From Alteromonas hispanica (lineage in GTDB: Bacteria; Pseudomonadota; Gammaproteobacteria; Enterobacterales; Alteromonadaceae), in NCBI RefSeq assembly GCF_010500915.1, contig NZ_JAAAWP010000009.1, positions 62,001-126,000 of the forward strand: 64,000 bases of DNA. The letters run 5' to 3'. The notes under the pieces are model-generated. The model worked only from the letters and a program-made list of their open reading frames with translations. It had not been told where the DNA came from and searched no databases. A program made the position numbers and the translations under genes. This document shows, in pieces, positions 26,900 through 35,896 of this stretch (the first letter of the stretch is position 1; every line of letters starts with the position of its first letter).

Positions 26900-27394
26900 C
26901 TATGATGAGGCAGAGTGGCACGACGCAGGCAGATACTTCTCTTCAAGCGCACCATGATCAACTCGGTTTGGTACACACTTCCACGTTATCGAACCAGTAC
27001 CATTCGCCTTGCCAACAAAATAGAAGGTCGAGTTGTATTCACTGTATTGGTCACCAAACTCAGTTAAGTCCATGATGGGAGCTAAGGTTCCAATATGCTT
27101 TTCATCAACGACTTGACCAGGTATACCTGAAGTCCATTTTAACTGTGTTACAAGGTCAAAGTTCGGAAACTCAATTATACCTGCATCACTGCCTTTGTTC
27201 GGCATTTTTTCGTGGGTAGCGTAATACAGTTCTATCTTAATTCGCTCCTCATCGAGCAGGCTAAATGCCTCAGATAGTTTTGCCGTGAGCCGGTAGTTTT
27301 GATATATCGGCATAGCGATTGCCGCTAAAATGCCAACAATTGCCACAGTTATGAGTATCTCTATAAGCGTAAAGCCTTGCTGTTTTGGTCTCAT
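26900..27394 (-). CDS. Type IV pilin-like protein
   Basis: A short basic leader (MRPKQQG) precedes the prepilin signature [20 protein letters not shown] with Glu at +5, for cleavage and N-methylation by a prepilin peptidase. A globular domain of about 130 residues follows, with a Cys pair near the end (WKCVPN...LPASCH) forming a D-loop typical of PilA-type pilins. The frame is open from a TTG at 27409; the ATG at 27394, with GAGAG eight bases upstream, is preferred. It converges on the GspE-like ATPase, and the two are bracketed by a duplicated cassette. It may be a dedicated or accessory pilin. Confidence 0.9.
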   Translation of the reverse strand: MRPKQQGFTLIEILITVAIVGILAAIAMPIYQNYRLTAKLSEAFSLLDEERIKIELYYATHEKMPNKGSDAGIIEFPNFDLVTQLKWTSGIPGQVVDEKHIGTLAPIMDLTEFGDQYSEYNSTFYFVGKANGTGSITWKCVPNRVDHGALEEKYLPASCHSASS

Positions 27395-27523
27395 TTTTAA
27401 CTCTCTCAAACATCATTGATTTAACATTAGTACAAAAATGATATTTGGGGGAAAAGATAACAAATTGTGTGCAAATTTTTATAAATTCAACATACGGCAG
27501 CTATACGGCAGCTAGTGCTTTGG

Positions 27524-27637
27524 CCCCACATCAGTGTGTTGGTATCGTACAAACGTCCCTAGTAACCTATTACTAGGGACGTTTTATTTTAAGTTAGCGT
27601 GTGATGAGCTACAAACGTTCTAAATCATATGCGCCCT
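27524..27637. repeat. Copy B of the 3'-end/terminator cassette, with hairpin
   Basis: It matches copy A at 24301. It contains a perfect 14-bp stem AAACGTCCCTAGTA/TACTAGGGACGTTT (27551-27584, loop ACCTAT), the likely terminator of the minus-strand Asp-box gene. It extends into the last codons of that gene. Confidence 0.75.
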
Positions 27638-30600
27638 GCTCCGATAGCTTTTTATTGAGCGGCGTTATTCGCTCTTCAAACAGGGTTTGTAATTGCAATT
27701 TATATTGCAGCCATTTTGCTTCTAAGTCTTCTAATCGTTTTAATGCGCCCGCTTGCGCTGGCGCCCCTGTTCTATCAAAGTTATCCATTAAAAAGCGTAC
27801 TTGCCTGTCGAGCATATTAGGCCAATTGATATCATCTTCAAAGGTTTGATGTTTGGGCTGAATCACAAACGACTCCCACTCATCTATTTCACTAACAATA
27901 CGGTCGATAGACTCTGACATTTCAGCAGACAGCATCACATTAGAATGTGTGACGTCATTAAGCTTTTCACGCACATTCCGGGCTTTCTGTAAGTGTGCAA
28001 ACAGTTCATTTAAAATAGTTTCACTGGCCTTGATACTCTGCTCAACCACTTTTAACTGCTGCGCATTTGTATTCTCTCGTGGATCAGGTAGAACCTTAAA
28101 AGATCTCGTTTGCGCTATATCGCCAAGCGATATCTTAGCTTTATATTCTCCCGGCATTACTCTGGCACCATTCCAGCCGCCAAAAAGCTTCACGTTATCA
28201 ATACAGTTAAGGGGTGCGCGACGCAAATCCCACTCGAAGGTGTTATAGCCTTTATTTGTCGATGGATGCTTGAACTTGACCGGGCTGCGAATATCTTCAT
28301 TGCCTTTCGCGCAAGATTCAAACGCGCTAGGTTTAGACGATAGCGAGCGCACTAATTCGTTGTCGGCATTAAAAATGTCGATGCGAAGTTCGTCATCTTC
28401 TTCTAGCTCTGCGCCTAAATAATATCTAAATGACGCAACGCGAGGTGGGTTCTTAGCCTCAGGTTGACCGCTCATATTACCACCGCCTAGTAACCGCACG
28501 CCGTCAACAGGGCTAAATTGAAATAGCTTTTCATCAACCAAAGATTCGTTAACTTCGCGAAGAGGAGATATATCATCTAACACATAAAACCCTCTTCCCT
28601 GTGTAGCAACCACTAGGTCATCGCCTTTCACTTTAAGGTCTGTTATTGCAACCGGAGGTAAGTTGAGCGACAGCTTTTGCCAGTTTTTACCATCATCAAA
28701 GCTTATAAACATTCCACTTTCTGTGCCGGCAAACAGCATACCCTCTTGCTGAGTATCTTCACGAACTACTCTTACAAAAGCGTCTTCGGGCAAGCCTTTA
28801 TCAATACGAGTCCAGCGTTTTCCATAATTTGTCGTTTTATAAATATATGGGCTGTAGTCGTTAAGTTTATAGCCAGTCACTGCAACGTAAGCTTTGCCCT
28901 CGGCATGAGAGCTTAACTCTATGGCGTTCACCTGCGCTTCTTTTTTGTGAGGGGTAATATCTACCCAGTTTTTTCCTTCGTCTTTAGTAAGATGCAGTTT
29001 ACCGTCGTCGGCACCAACCCAAAGCTCTCCCGCATTTACAGGAGATTCAGCAATATAAAACACTGTGTTGTAGTATTCCGCGCCTGCCTGTTCATTTGTG
29101 ATAGGGCCACCATTCAACCCCTGTTTATTGGCATCGTTGCGAGTGAGGTCAGGGCTAATTTCTTGCCAATTTACCCCCCTGTCAGTGGTTTTTAGTATCA
29201 TCTGTGTTCCGTAATACACAGTATTTGGGTCGTGTTTTGATACTAAAACCGGCGCATTCCAATTAGTGCGATATTTCTGGTCTCGAGCATTACGACCAAA
29301 CACGTACTCAGGGTAAGGCATGATGGGGCGAGTTAACCCGCTTTCTCTATCAAATTCCGTGAGTGTACCGTTTATAGTAGTGGCGTAGATAAGCGCAGGA
29401 TCGTTTGGATTAAACGCGATATGGGCACTTTCACCACCGCCCACTGCAAATTGTTCGTCAATGCCTATGCCGCTATCCCAAGTCGCAGAAGGCGTTGCCA
29501 TAGTGGTGTTATCTTGCTGGCCTCCATAAATATGATACGGCTCAAGGTTATCTGTGGTCACTCTGTAAAATTGCGCAGTGGGTTGATTGTAAATACTCGA
29601 CCACGACGCTCCACCATCAAACGTAACGGTTGCGCCACCATCGTTGGCGTTTATCATGTTTAAACTGTTTTCAGGGTTAATCCACATATCATGAGTATCG
29701 CCATGAGGCAGCGACTTAATTTCAAAGGTTTTGCCGCCATCAATGGATTTATGCAGCTGCACATTCATAACGTACAGAGTATTTTCATCGTTCGGGTCAA
29801 CTTTTATATGGTTGTAATACCAAGCTCTGGCTTTAAGAATATTGTCGCCATTCATTAACTCCCATGTAGCCCCAGCATCATCACTGCGATATAAACCGCC
29901 CTCATCAGCTTCAACAATGGCGTAGAGTCGTTTAGGGTTTGATGGTGATACATCAATTCCCACTTTACCAATGAGCGTTGGCAAGCCTTTTTCAAGCTGC
30001 TCCCAGGTTTCACCGCCATCAATAGACTTATAAATGCCGCCCCCATCGCCGCCAGATTTTACAAACCACGGCGTTCTGCCGTGATGCCACATGCTTGCAT
30101 AGAGTATTCTTGGGTTAGAAGGATCTATGGCCAAATCGGCTGCGCCCGTATCTGCATTCACTTTTAATACGTGTTGCCAATTTTTACCACCATCAGTGGT
30201 TTTGAAAATACCGCGCTGTTCGTTGGGAGCCCAAATATTGCCTTGAACCGCAGCCCAAGCAACGTCTGGATTCGAAGGGTGTATGCGTATTTTTGGAATT
30301 TGACCCCGATTGTCTAATCCAACCAGCTTCCATGTTTCGCCTGCGTCGGTAGATTTATAGATGCCTTTGCCATGACTTGTGGTAACGCCTCGAATAGGCC
30401 CTTCGCCAGTGCCAACATAAATTACGTTAGGGTCGGAAGGCGCTACTGCAATAGAACCAATGCTGCCCACTGCAAAATGTTTATCTGATAGCGGCTTCCA
30501 CGATATTCCCGCGTTTTCAGTTTTCCATACTCCACCACCAGCAGCGCCCATGTAATAAAGCTGCGGGTTGCCCTTAACGCCGCTAACGGCAACCGAACGA

Positions 30601-30749
30601 CCGCCACGGTAAGGACCGACAAAACGGTATTCCATTTTGTCGAAAAGTACTGCATCAATGGTGTCTTCTAATCCATAAGTTGGAAATGAAAAACTCAACA
30701 GTGTGCTCACAGACACAACTAGAGCAGCTAATGTTCGCCGTAATATCAT
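27609..30749 (-). CDS. Secreted Asp-box (BNR/sortilin-like) repeat protein
   Basis: A 1046-residue protein with signal peptide (LAALVVSVSTLLSFSFPTYG). The mature region contains about ten Asp-box repeats of the form S-x-D-x-G-x-x-W, for example STDAGETWKL, SIDGGETWEQ, TTDRGVNWQE, TKDEGKNWVD and SFDDGKNWQK, which build a VPS10/sialidase-like beta-propeller. The C-terminal ~300 residues hold a beta-rich domain and a charged helical region. Such proteins are often annotated as glycosyl hydrolase or WD40/YVTN/BNR-repeat proteins, but no glycosidase catalytic residues can be assigned, so the activity is unknown. It is monocistronic, with a terminator at 27551. Confidence 0.88.
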   Translation of the reverse strand: MILRRTLAALVVSVSTLLSFSFPTYGLEDTIDAVLFDKMEYRFVGPYRGGRSVAVSGVKGNPQLYYMGAAGGGVWKTENAGISWKPLSDKHFAVGSIGSIAVAPSDPNVIYVGTGEGPIRGVTTSHGKGIYKSTDAGETWKLVGLDNRGQIPKIRIHPSNPDVAWAAVQGNIWAPNEQRGIFKTTDGGKNWQHVLKVNADTGAADLAIDPSNPRILYASMWHHGRTPWFVKSGGDGGGIYKSIDGGETWEQLEKGLPTLIGKVGIDVSPSNPKRLYAIVEADEGGLYRSDDAGATWELMNGDNILKARAWYYNHIKVDPNDENTLYVMNVQLHKSIDGGKTFEIKSLPHGDTHDMWINPENSLNMINANDGGATVTFDGGASWSSIYNQPTAQFYRVTTDNLEPYHIYGGQQDNTTMATPSATWDSGIGIDEQFAVGGGESAHIAFNPNDPALIYATTINGTLTEFDRESGLTRPIMPYPEYVFGRNARDQKYRTNWNAPVLVSKHDPNTVYYGTQMILKTTDRGVNWQEISPDLTRNDANKQGLNGGPITNEQAGAEYYNTVFYIAESPVNAGELWVGADDGKLHLTKDEGKNWVDITPHKKEAQVNAIELSSHAEGKAYVAVTGYKLNDYSPYIYKTTNYGKRWTRIDKGLPEDAFVRVVREDTQQEGMLFAGTESGMFISFDDGKNWQKLSLNLPPVAITDLKVKGDDLVVATQGRGFYVLDDISPLREVNESLVDEKLFQFSPVDGVRLLGGGNMSGQPEAKNPPRVASFRYYLGAELEEDDELRIDIFNADNELVRSLSSKPSAFESCAKGNEDIRSPVKFKHPSTNKGYNTFEWDLRRAPLNCIDNVKLFGGWNGARVMPGEYKAKISLGDIAQTRSFKVLPDPRENTNAQQLKVVEQSIKASETILNELFAHLQKARNVREKLNDVTHSNVMLSAEMSESIDRIVSEIDEWESFVIQPKHQTFEDDINWPNMLDRQVRFLMDNFDRTGAPAQAGALKRLEDLEAKWLQYKLQLQTLFEERITPLNKKLSEQGAYDLERL

Positions 30750-30932
30750 TGCTGAACGCCTTATTTTGGTTATTATTTTTTAAAGTGGAAATGCTTATTT
30801 TTGATGTTTTGTAACGATGAACACTTATATTGCAGCCAGCGTAGCGTTAAGGCAATGACTTTGATCAATTAGCTTTTGAGTTAACTATTTTCTTAATTCC
30901 ACCCTGCATAACAAAAAACGCCCACCAAAACA

Positions 30933-30966
30933 TGAACAAAGTTCATCGATAGATGAAATTAAGTCA
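30933..30966 (+). promoter_or_regulatory. Tandem MetR-like binding sites upstream of mesX
   Basis: TGAACAAAGTTCA (30933-30945) fits the MetR consensus TGAA-N5-TTCA exactly. A second site TGAAATTAAGTCA (30954-30966) differs by one base. The 21-base centre spacing places them on the same DNA face. MetR activates methionine-synthesis genes in response to homocysteine. The remaining 30750-31037 gap shows nothing else recognised. Confidence 0.6.
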
Positions 30967-31037
30967 TTTTTATTCATAACAAACATTGCGTATAACATTC
31001 CCATGCAGAGACACCATTGAGGGAAGCGTGAAGCACA

Positions 31038-32087
31038 ATGAATAAAGACTTTGAATTTACTATTACTAGCACACCGTTGAATGAGGAGTATAGCCCTTCA
31101 GAGACCACGCGAATTACCACTAACTATGCAAATTTAGCTAGAGGTGAACATCGTAAAGCGAATCTTCGCAATGCTCTGCAAATGATAAACAACCGCTTTA
31201 ATGCACTGGCTACATGGGACAACCTTACGGGGCAAAGATACGCCGTAGAGTTAGACATAATAACAGTAGAGGTAACCCTTAAAGCCCCTGCAATCACTAA
31301 AAACGAGATTAACGATCACAGTATCAAAAATTCCGCCCCCTCAGATACCAAGCTTCAGGGTGCTAACAAAAGTTTCCCAGCTATTGAAGTTCTTAAAACG
31401 ACGATTGTGGACACCAAAACAAAGCAGCGTACAGAAGGTATAGTGGGTAACAACTTTTCTTCTTACCTAAGAGATTACGATTTCAGCGTAGTGCTTCCAG
31501 CGCATAATAAGGGGCAGTCTCACTTTAGTGTTCCTGACAACTTTGGCGACCTGCATGGTACGCTCTTTCAACAGCTTGTGCAGTCAAACACTTACAAGGC
31601 GCACTTTTCAAAGCTTCCTGTTATTTGTATAAGCGTTTCAGATAGTAAGGTGTATCACCGAACTGAAAATGAACACCCAATTTTAGGGGTTGAATATATT
31701 CCCAATGAAACGTCATTAACCGAAAGCTACTTCAAAAAAATGGGCTTAAATGTGCGCTATTTTATGCCGCCTAATAGTGTTGCGCCGTTTGCGTTCTATT
31801 TCTCTAATGACTTGCTAAACGACTACACCAACTTAGAGCTAATCAGCACCATAAGCACGATGGAAACATTTCAAAAAATCTATCGCCCGGAGATTTATAA
31901 CGCGAATGCCGTTGCCGGAAAACGTTACCAGCCTAATTTGCGTCATCAAGACCACTCGGTTACTCGCATTGTTTACGACAGAGATGAACGCACCAAACTA
32001 GGTGTTGAGCAAGGAAAATTTGTTGAAGAAACCTTTATCAAGCCCTACCGCGCAACCTTGAAGCAATGCATCAAGCAACGCGCTTAA
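31038..32087 (+). CDS. mesX: MesX, DUF1852 protein required for MesD methionine synthase
   Basis: A 349-residue DUF1852 protein (start MNKDFEFTITSTPLNEEYSP). In the published work on folate-independent methionine synthases, DUF1852 (MesX) is required together with the core methionine synthase MesD, and the system depends on oxygen. MesX is thought to help supply the methyl group. No signal peptide or TM helix is present, so it is cytoplasmic. The adjacent downstream gene is a MetE-core protein of the MesD type, separated by 62 bases, which makes the call firm. Confidence 0.88.
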   Translation: MNKDFEFTITSTPLNEEYSPSETTRITTNYANLARGEHRKANLRNALQMINNRFNALATWDNLTGQRYAVELDIITVEVTLKAPAITKNEINDHSIKNSAPSDTKLQGANKSFPAIEVLKTTIVDTKTKQRTEGIVGNNFSSYLRDYDFSVVLPAHNKGQSHFSVPDNFGDLHGTLFQQLVQSNTYKAHFSKLPVICISVSDSKVYHRTENEHPILGVEYIPNETSLTESYFKKMGLNVRYFMPPNSVAPFAFYFSNDLLNDYTNLELISTISTMETFQKIYRPEIYNANAVAGKRYQPNLRHQDHSVTRIVYDRDERTKLGVEQGKFVEETFIKPYRATLKQCIKQRA

Positions 32088-32149
32088 AGTAACGCCCATA
32101 CGACAGCGCGTATTAATGCTCAACCACCCTATTAAGTGAAGATTTGATT

Positions 32150-33175
32150 ATGAAAACACTATTACCAACAACAATTTCTGGAAGTTTACCAAAACCGTCC
32201 TGGCTATCAGAGCCAGAAACGCTGTGGTCGCCATGGAAACTTAACAATGAAGCCCTTATTGAAGGCAAGCGAGATGCTTTGAAACTATCTTTACACGAAC
32301 AGCAATGTGCTGGAATTGATATTGTGTGCGATGGCGAACAAACAAGGCAGCATTTTGTTACCACTTTCATTGAACATTTAAACGGCGTTGATTTTGAAAA
32401 CAGAGAAACTGTACGAATTCGAGGTCGTTACGACGCAAGCGTACCAAGAGTAATTGATGCCGTTACTCGCCCCAATTCCGTATTTGTAGAAGACGCTAAA
32501 TTCCTACGTAGCCAAACGGACAGACCTATCAAGTGGGCGCTGCCCGGACCTATGACAATGGTAGATACGCTTTATGACGCGCACTACAAAAGCCGTGAAA
32601 AACTGGCATGGGAGTTTGCGAAAATCCTCAATCAAGAGGCGAAAGAACTAGAAGAGGCTGGTGTAGATATTATTCAGTTTGATGAACCCGCATTTAATGT
32701 ATTTTTCGACGATGTAAATGAGTGGGGCATAGCCGCTTTAGAGCGCGCTGTGGAAGGGCTGAAATGCGAAACTGCTGTACATATTTGCTATGGTTATGGC
32801 ATCAAGGCGAATACTGAATGGAAAAAGACACTGGGCAACGAATGGAGACAGTACGAATCTATTTTCCCTATGCTTCAGCGCTCAAACATAGACATCATTT
32901 CATTAGAGTGCCACAACTCTCGGGTACCGCTAGAGCTCATTGAATTGTTAAGAGGCAAGAAAATCATGGTGGGCGCGATCGATGTTGCAAACCACACAGT
33001 AGAAACCGCCGATGAAGTCGCCAACACGCTCAGAAACGTACTAAAATATGTAGATGCAGATAAACTTTATCCCTGCACGAACTGCGGTATGGCACCGCTG
33101 CAAAGAGAGGTAGCCCGCGCTAAACTCAAAGCCTTATCTGATGGCGCTGCTATTGTGAGAAATGAGTGTACCTAA
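32150..33175 (+). CDS. mesD: MesD, core-type folate-independent methionine synthase
   Basis: A 341-residue protein equivalent to only the C-terminal catalytic half of MetE, with no N-terminal folate-handling domain. The zinc and homocysteine residues are visible in VHICYGYG, ECHNSR and PCTNCGMAPL, and the MetE-like start TTISGSLPKPSWL is kept. With MesX it would convert homocysteine to methionine without 5-methyl-tetrahydrofolate; the methyl donor is not settled. A TTG two codons upstream opens the frame; ATG 32150 is preferred. Confidence 0.88.
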   Translation: MKTLLPTTISGSLPKPSWLSEPETLWSPWKLNNEALIEGKRDALKLSLHEQQCAGIDIVCDGEQTRQHFVTTFIEHLNGVDFENRETVRIRGRYDASVPRVIDAVTRPNSVFVEDAKFLRSQTDRPIKWALPGPMTMVDTLYDAHYKSREKLAWEFAKILNQEAKELEEAGVDIIQFDEPAFNVFFDDVNEWGIAALERAVEGLKCETAVHICYGYGIKANTEWKKTLGNEWRQYESIFPMLQRSNIDIISLECHNSRVPLELIELLRGKKIMVGAIDVANHTVETADEVANTLRNVLKYVDADKLYPCTNCGMAPLQREVARAKLKALSDGAAIVRNECT

Positions 33176-33227
33176 GACTACGATTGAGCATTCTTTCAAC
33201 AGTTAGTCATTTTTAGGTAAAAAAGTG

Positions 33228-33255
33228 TTGTATGCGCGCGCTGCATCGCTATAAT
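33228..33255 (+). promoter_or_regulatory. Promoter of tRNA-Leu
   Basis: -35 TTGTAT, 16-base spacer, perfect -10 TATAAT. The tRNA starts 35 bases later. Confidence 0.7.
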
Positions 33256-33289
33256 GCATCGCATTGGCGTGTAGCCATTACAATTTGAT

Positions 33290-33376
33290 GCCAGAGTGAT
33301 GAAATTGGTAGACATGACGGATTCAAAATCCGTTGCTAGAAATAGCGTGCCGGTTCAAGTCCGGCCTCTGGTACCA
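33290..33376 (+). tRNA. tRNA-Leu (anticodon CAA)
   Basis: An 87-base tRNA including encoded CCA. The acceptor stem pairs GCCAGAG with CTCTGGT (a wobble pair included). The anticodon stem ACGGA/TCCGT holds the loop TTCAAAA with anticodon CAA, reading UUG. A long variable arm (TGCTAGAAATAGCGT) marks a class II tRNA, and GGTTCAAGTCC gives the T arm. A promoter lies upstream and a terminator follows at 33381. Confidence 0.96.
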
Positions 33377-33606
33377 TCTCAAAACCGACTTATAGTCGGT
33401 TTTTTTGTGCCTGCGGTTTGATTAATCGGCACGCTTGCGTGCCGTCCGAGTGTCGGCCCAGTCTAAGTCCGGCCTCTGGTACCATTCTCTAAACCGACTT
33501 TAAGTCGGTTTTTTTGTGCCTGCGATTTGAATAAACGGCACGCTAGCGTACCGTCCGAGTGTCGGCCCATCGCGTGGCGACCAGCCAAAGACCGGCCTCT
33601 GGTACC
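33357..33606 (+). repeat. Three copies of the tRNA-Leu 3' end
   Basis: The last 20 bases of the tRNA (AAGTCCGGCCTCTGGTACCA, 33357-33376) recur exactly at 33465-33484 and with changes at 33588-33606. The first two copies are each followed by a hairpin terminator (about 33381 and 33491) and by a matching 34-base block (33427-33460 and 33536-33569). The period is 108-123 bases. This looks like partial tandem duplication of the tRNA 3' end and terminator, or remnant attachment-site copies. Confidence 0.85.
33381..33406 (+). terminator. Terminator of tRNA-Leu
   Basis: Stem AAACCGACT/AGTCGGTTT, loop TAT, then a T-run. A second copy at 33491-33515 follows the duplicated tRNA end. Confidence 0.88.
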
Positions 33607-33828
33607 GTTCTCTTTGAATCTTAACTCATAAACGTCCGCTTTCACTTTTGCGTTACCAACGATCATACCCAACTTGCAAAGGGTGTGAGTGCTCTGCACA
33701 GGAAAGTCTTAATGCTAAAGTATCCGTTTTTTGGGTTGGCTCCTCATTACTTTGACATGTAATCAGATAGGCGACAAAATGACTTTGCGCTTAGATTAAT
33801 CTACTTGATAAGAAAAAAACGCAAAGCA

Positions 33829-35787
33829 ATGGGATGTGTGTATACAGCCAATATTCATACTCTATATCAATGCAAGACAATAAACCGGTACACATTTTTG
33901 GAAAAAAGAAAATTAACAAGAGAGATAAGTAGCAAGGAACAATTAGGCAGACGCCTCGTTGCTCGTATCAGTATTTGGTCCTTATTGGTTGTTTTCATTG
34001 CTTCAACAGCGACATTTTTTTCAACTTATCCGAATTACCAACAACGTATTATTACGTCATTACAGCAGGATATAGCCACTGCGTTAGTACCGGCAGAATC
34101 CCTGTTTGCACGCGTAACATCACAAGCCGAGACGATGACGTCGCGCTTTCTCGCATATTATCAATATTTTCATACTGACAGTCGGGATAGCGTGGACCAA
34201 TTTGATCACTGGTTCGAGCAGACGTCACCAGGAGTCACACGTCTAAAGCAGTCTTACTTCGATGGCAAAAATGACAACGACTTTCTCATTAAAGGCATGT
34301 CAGCATTCATCGGTAAATCTGAGCAGCCCCTTGATGACGAGAGAAAAGCACGTATTATTGCCGCGACGCTCACGCTCAACGAACTTGGTCCCGCATGGTC
34401 AAATAGCGTTAGCAACAGTCACCTTTCTATGCCAGAAAATGCACTTGTTCTGTACTCACAACACAGCGCCTGGGGTCGTCTTGCCGATAAAGACTTAATA
34501 ATGACAAACTACAGTGTGCTGAAATCAAGCTTGCAGTCTAATAATCCCGCCCGCGAGCCTAATTGGACTGGGCTGTATTATGACCGCTCTGCGGACTTAT
34601 GGACGATAACCTATCAAAGGCCAATAGATTTAGCAGGGCAACACCTAGCAAACGCAAGTTTTGATGTAGAACTGACGCAATTGCTGGAAGATTTGCAGGG
34701 ACAGCGACAAGATGCCACACAGTTTATGGTACTAAATCAAAAAGGGGATTTAATTGCGGCCCCCGGTATCAGTGACAAACTCAAAGCCCAGCCGCTATTA
34801 AATCATGACAATTATCTCGAGCCGGTATATCAATCAGTGTATCAACTGATGACTCAACGCTCTTTTACAGAAGGACCTGCGGTGTTTGAAGACGCCGTGC
34901 CAGGACAGCTGGTTATTGTTCAACCTCTGCCCCGTTTGGGTTGGTGGTACGTTGCTCTTTATCCACAGAATATGATCTCAGAGCAAGCTGGTATGCAGTC
35001 ATTGCGGGTGTTTACTACGGGTATAATTATGTTGGGGCTTTTATTACTCGTTGTCTACTGGCAAGTCACTCGTGAGGTATCACAGCCTCTTCGACGACTC
35101 GCCTCTGTCGCAGCGCAGATGGATTCAAAAAATTATGAAGGCGTAATTACAAATCAAGAGCACGTCTGGAAATTCAAAGGCGAAGTAAAGCTAGCCCTTG
35201 ACGCCTTTAGAACAATGGCCCGTCGGTTTATAGAAGCGCAACTTAACCTTGAACAACAGGTTCAGACAAGAACCACCGAGCTTGCGCAGGCAAATAGCAA
35301 GCTTGAGGAAATAGCGCATATAGATGGCCTAACGGGGCTGATGAATAGGCGTTCATTCGATAGAGATTTACAGGCAGCATTAAATTCAAACGACAACTAT
35401 ATCTTAGCCTTAGCCGATATTGATGCGTTTAAACCCTATAACGACCACTATGGTCACGAAGCAGGCGATACGGTTTTACGACGCGTTGGCCGATGCTTAC
35501 AGCAGGTTAACCACGCTCAGGTCTATCGCTACGGTGGAGAGGAGTTTGCTTTGCTGGTGAAAGAAACTAGATTGAATAAATCCCCGACCCTCCTCAATGA
35601 GGTTATTACCCTGATTGAAAAGCTAGACATTCGTCACGATTTTAATCATCGAGACGGGAATGTAGTGAGTATCAGCATGGGTACGGTTACAATACATCAG
35701 GGACAAACGCCTTCGAATGTCATAAAACTTGCCGATGAAAACCTATACAAAGCAAAGGCAAAAGGCGGCAATTGTTTGATAGGGTAA
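33829..35787 (+). CDS. Membrane diguanylate cyclase (GGDEF)
   Basis: Domain order: a short cytoplasmic N terminus, TM1 (SIWSLLVVFIASTATFF), a periplasmic sensor of about 310 residues of the Cache/PDC type, TM2 (VFTTGIIMLGLLLLVVYW), a HAMP segment, a coiled coil (QTRTTELAQANSKLEEI), then a GGDEF domain with active-site YRYGGEEFALLV. It would make cyclic-di-GMP from two GTP. The inhibitory RxxD site is absent five residues before GGEEF (NHAQ instead). The start is uncertain: frame open from TTG 33805, ATG 33829 chosen; no convincing ribosome site. No EAL domain. Confidence 0.88.
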   Translation: MGCVYTANIHTLYQCKTINRYTFLEKRKLTREISSKEQLGRRLVARISIWSLLVVFIASTATFFSTYPNYQQRIITSLQQDIATALVPAESLFARVTSQAETMTSRFLAYYQYFHTDSRDSVDQFDHWFEQTSPGVTRLKQSYFDGKNDNDFLIKGMSAFIGKSEQPLDDERKARIIAATLTLNELGPAWSNSVSNSHLSMPENALVLYSQHSAWGRLADKDLIMTNYSVLKSSLQSNNPAREPNWTGLYYDRSADLWTITYQRPIDLAGQHLANASFDVELTQLLEDLQGQRQDATQFMVLNQKGDLIAAPGISDKLKAQPLLNHDNYLEPVYQSVYQLMTQRSFTEGPAVFEDAVPGQLVIVQPLPRLGWWYVALYPQNMISEQAGMQSLRVFTTGIIMLGLLLLVVYWQVTREVSQPLRRLASVAAQMDSKNYEGVITNQEHVWKFKGEVKLALDAFRTMARRFIEAQLNLEQQVQTRTTELAQANSKLEEIAHIDGLTGLMNRRSFDRDLQAALNSNDNYILALADIDAFKPYNDHYGHEAGDTVLRRVGRCLQQVNHAQVYRYGGEEFALLVKETRLNKSPTLLNEVITLIEKLDIRHDFNHRDGNVVSISMGTVTIHQGQTPSNVIKLADENLYKAKAKGGNCLIG

Positions 35788-35896
35788 ACAATATGAAGCA
35801 ATAGTTACTTAACGAAGAGTAACAACGGGTGATGCAGGATAAGATAAATTAAAGCCACACATCACTCACCACCCATCGTTCACTCATCAATGCATG

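Noticed and set aside
33357..33606. Possible CRISPR-like array
   Set aside because: Only three irregularly spaced copies, each the 3' end of a tRNA with terminator; no cas genes.
33463..33699. Open frame on the minus strand across the tRNA-end repeats
   Set aside because: The Arg/Gly-rich translation comes from the repeated non-coding tRNA 3' ends and terminators.
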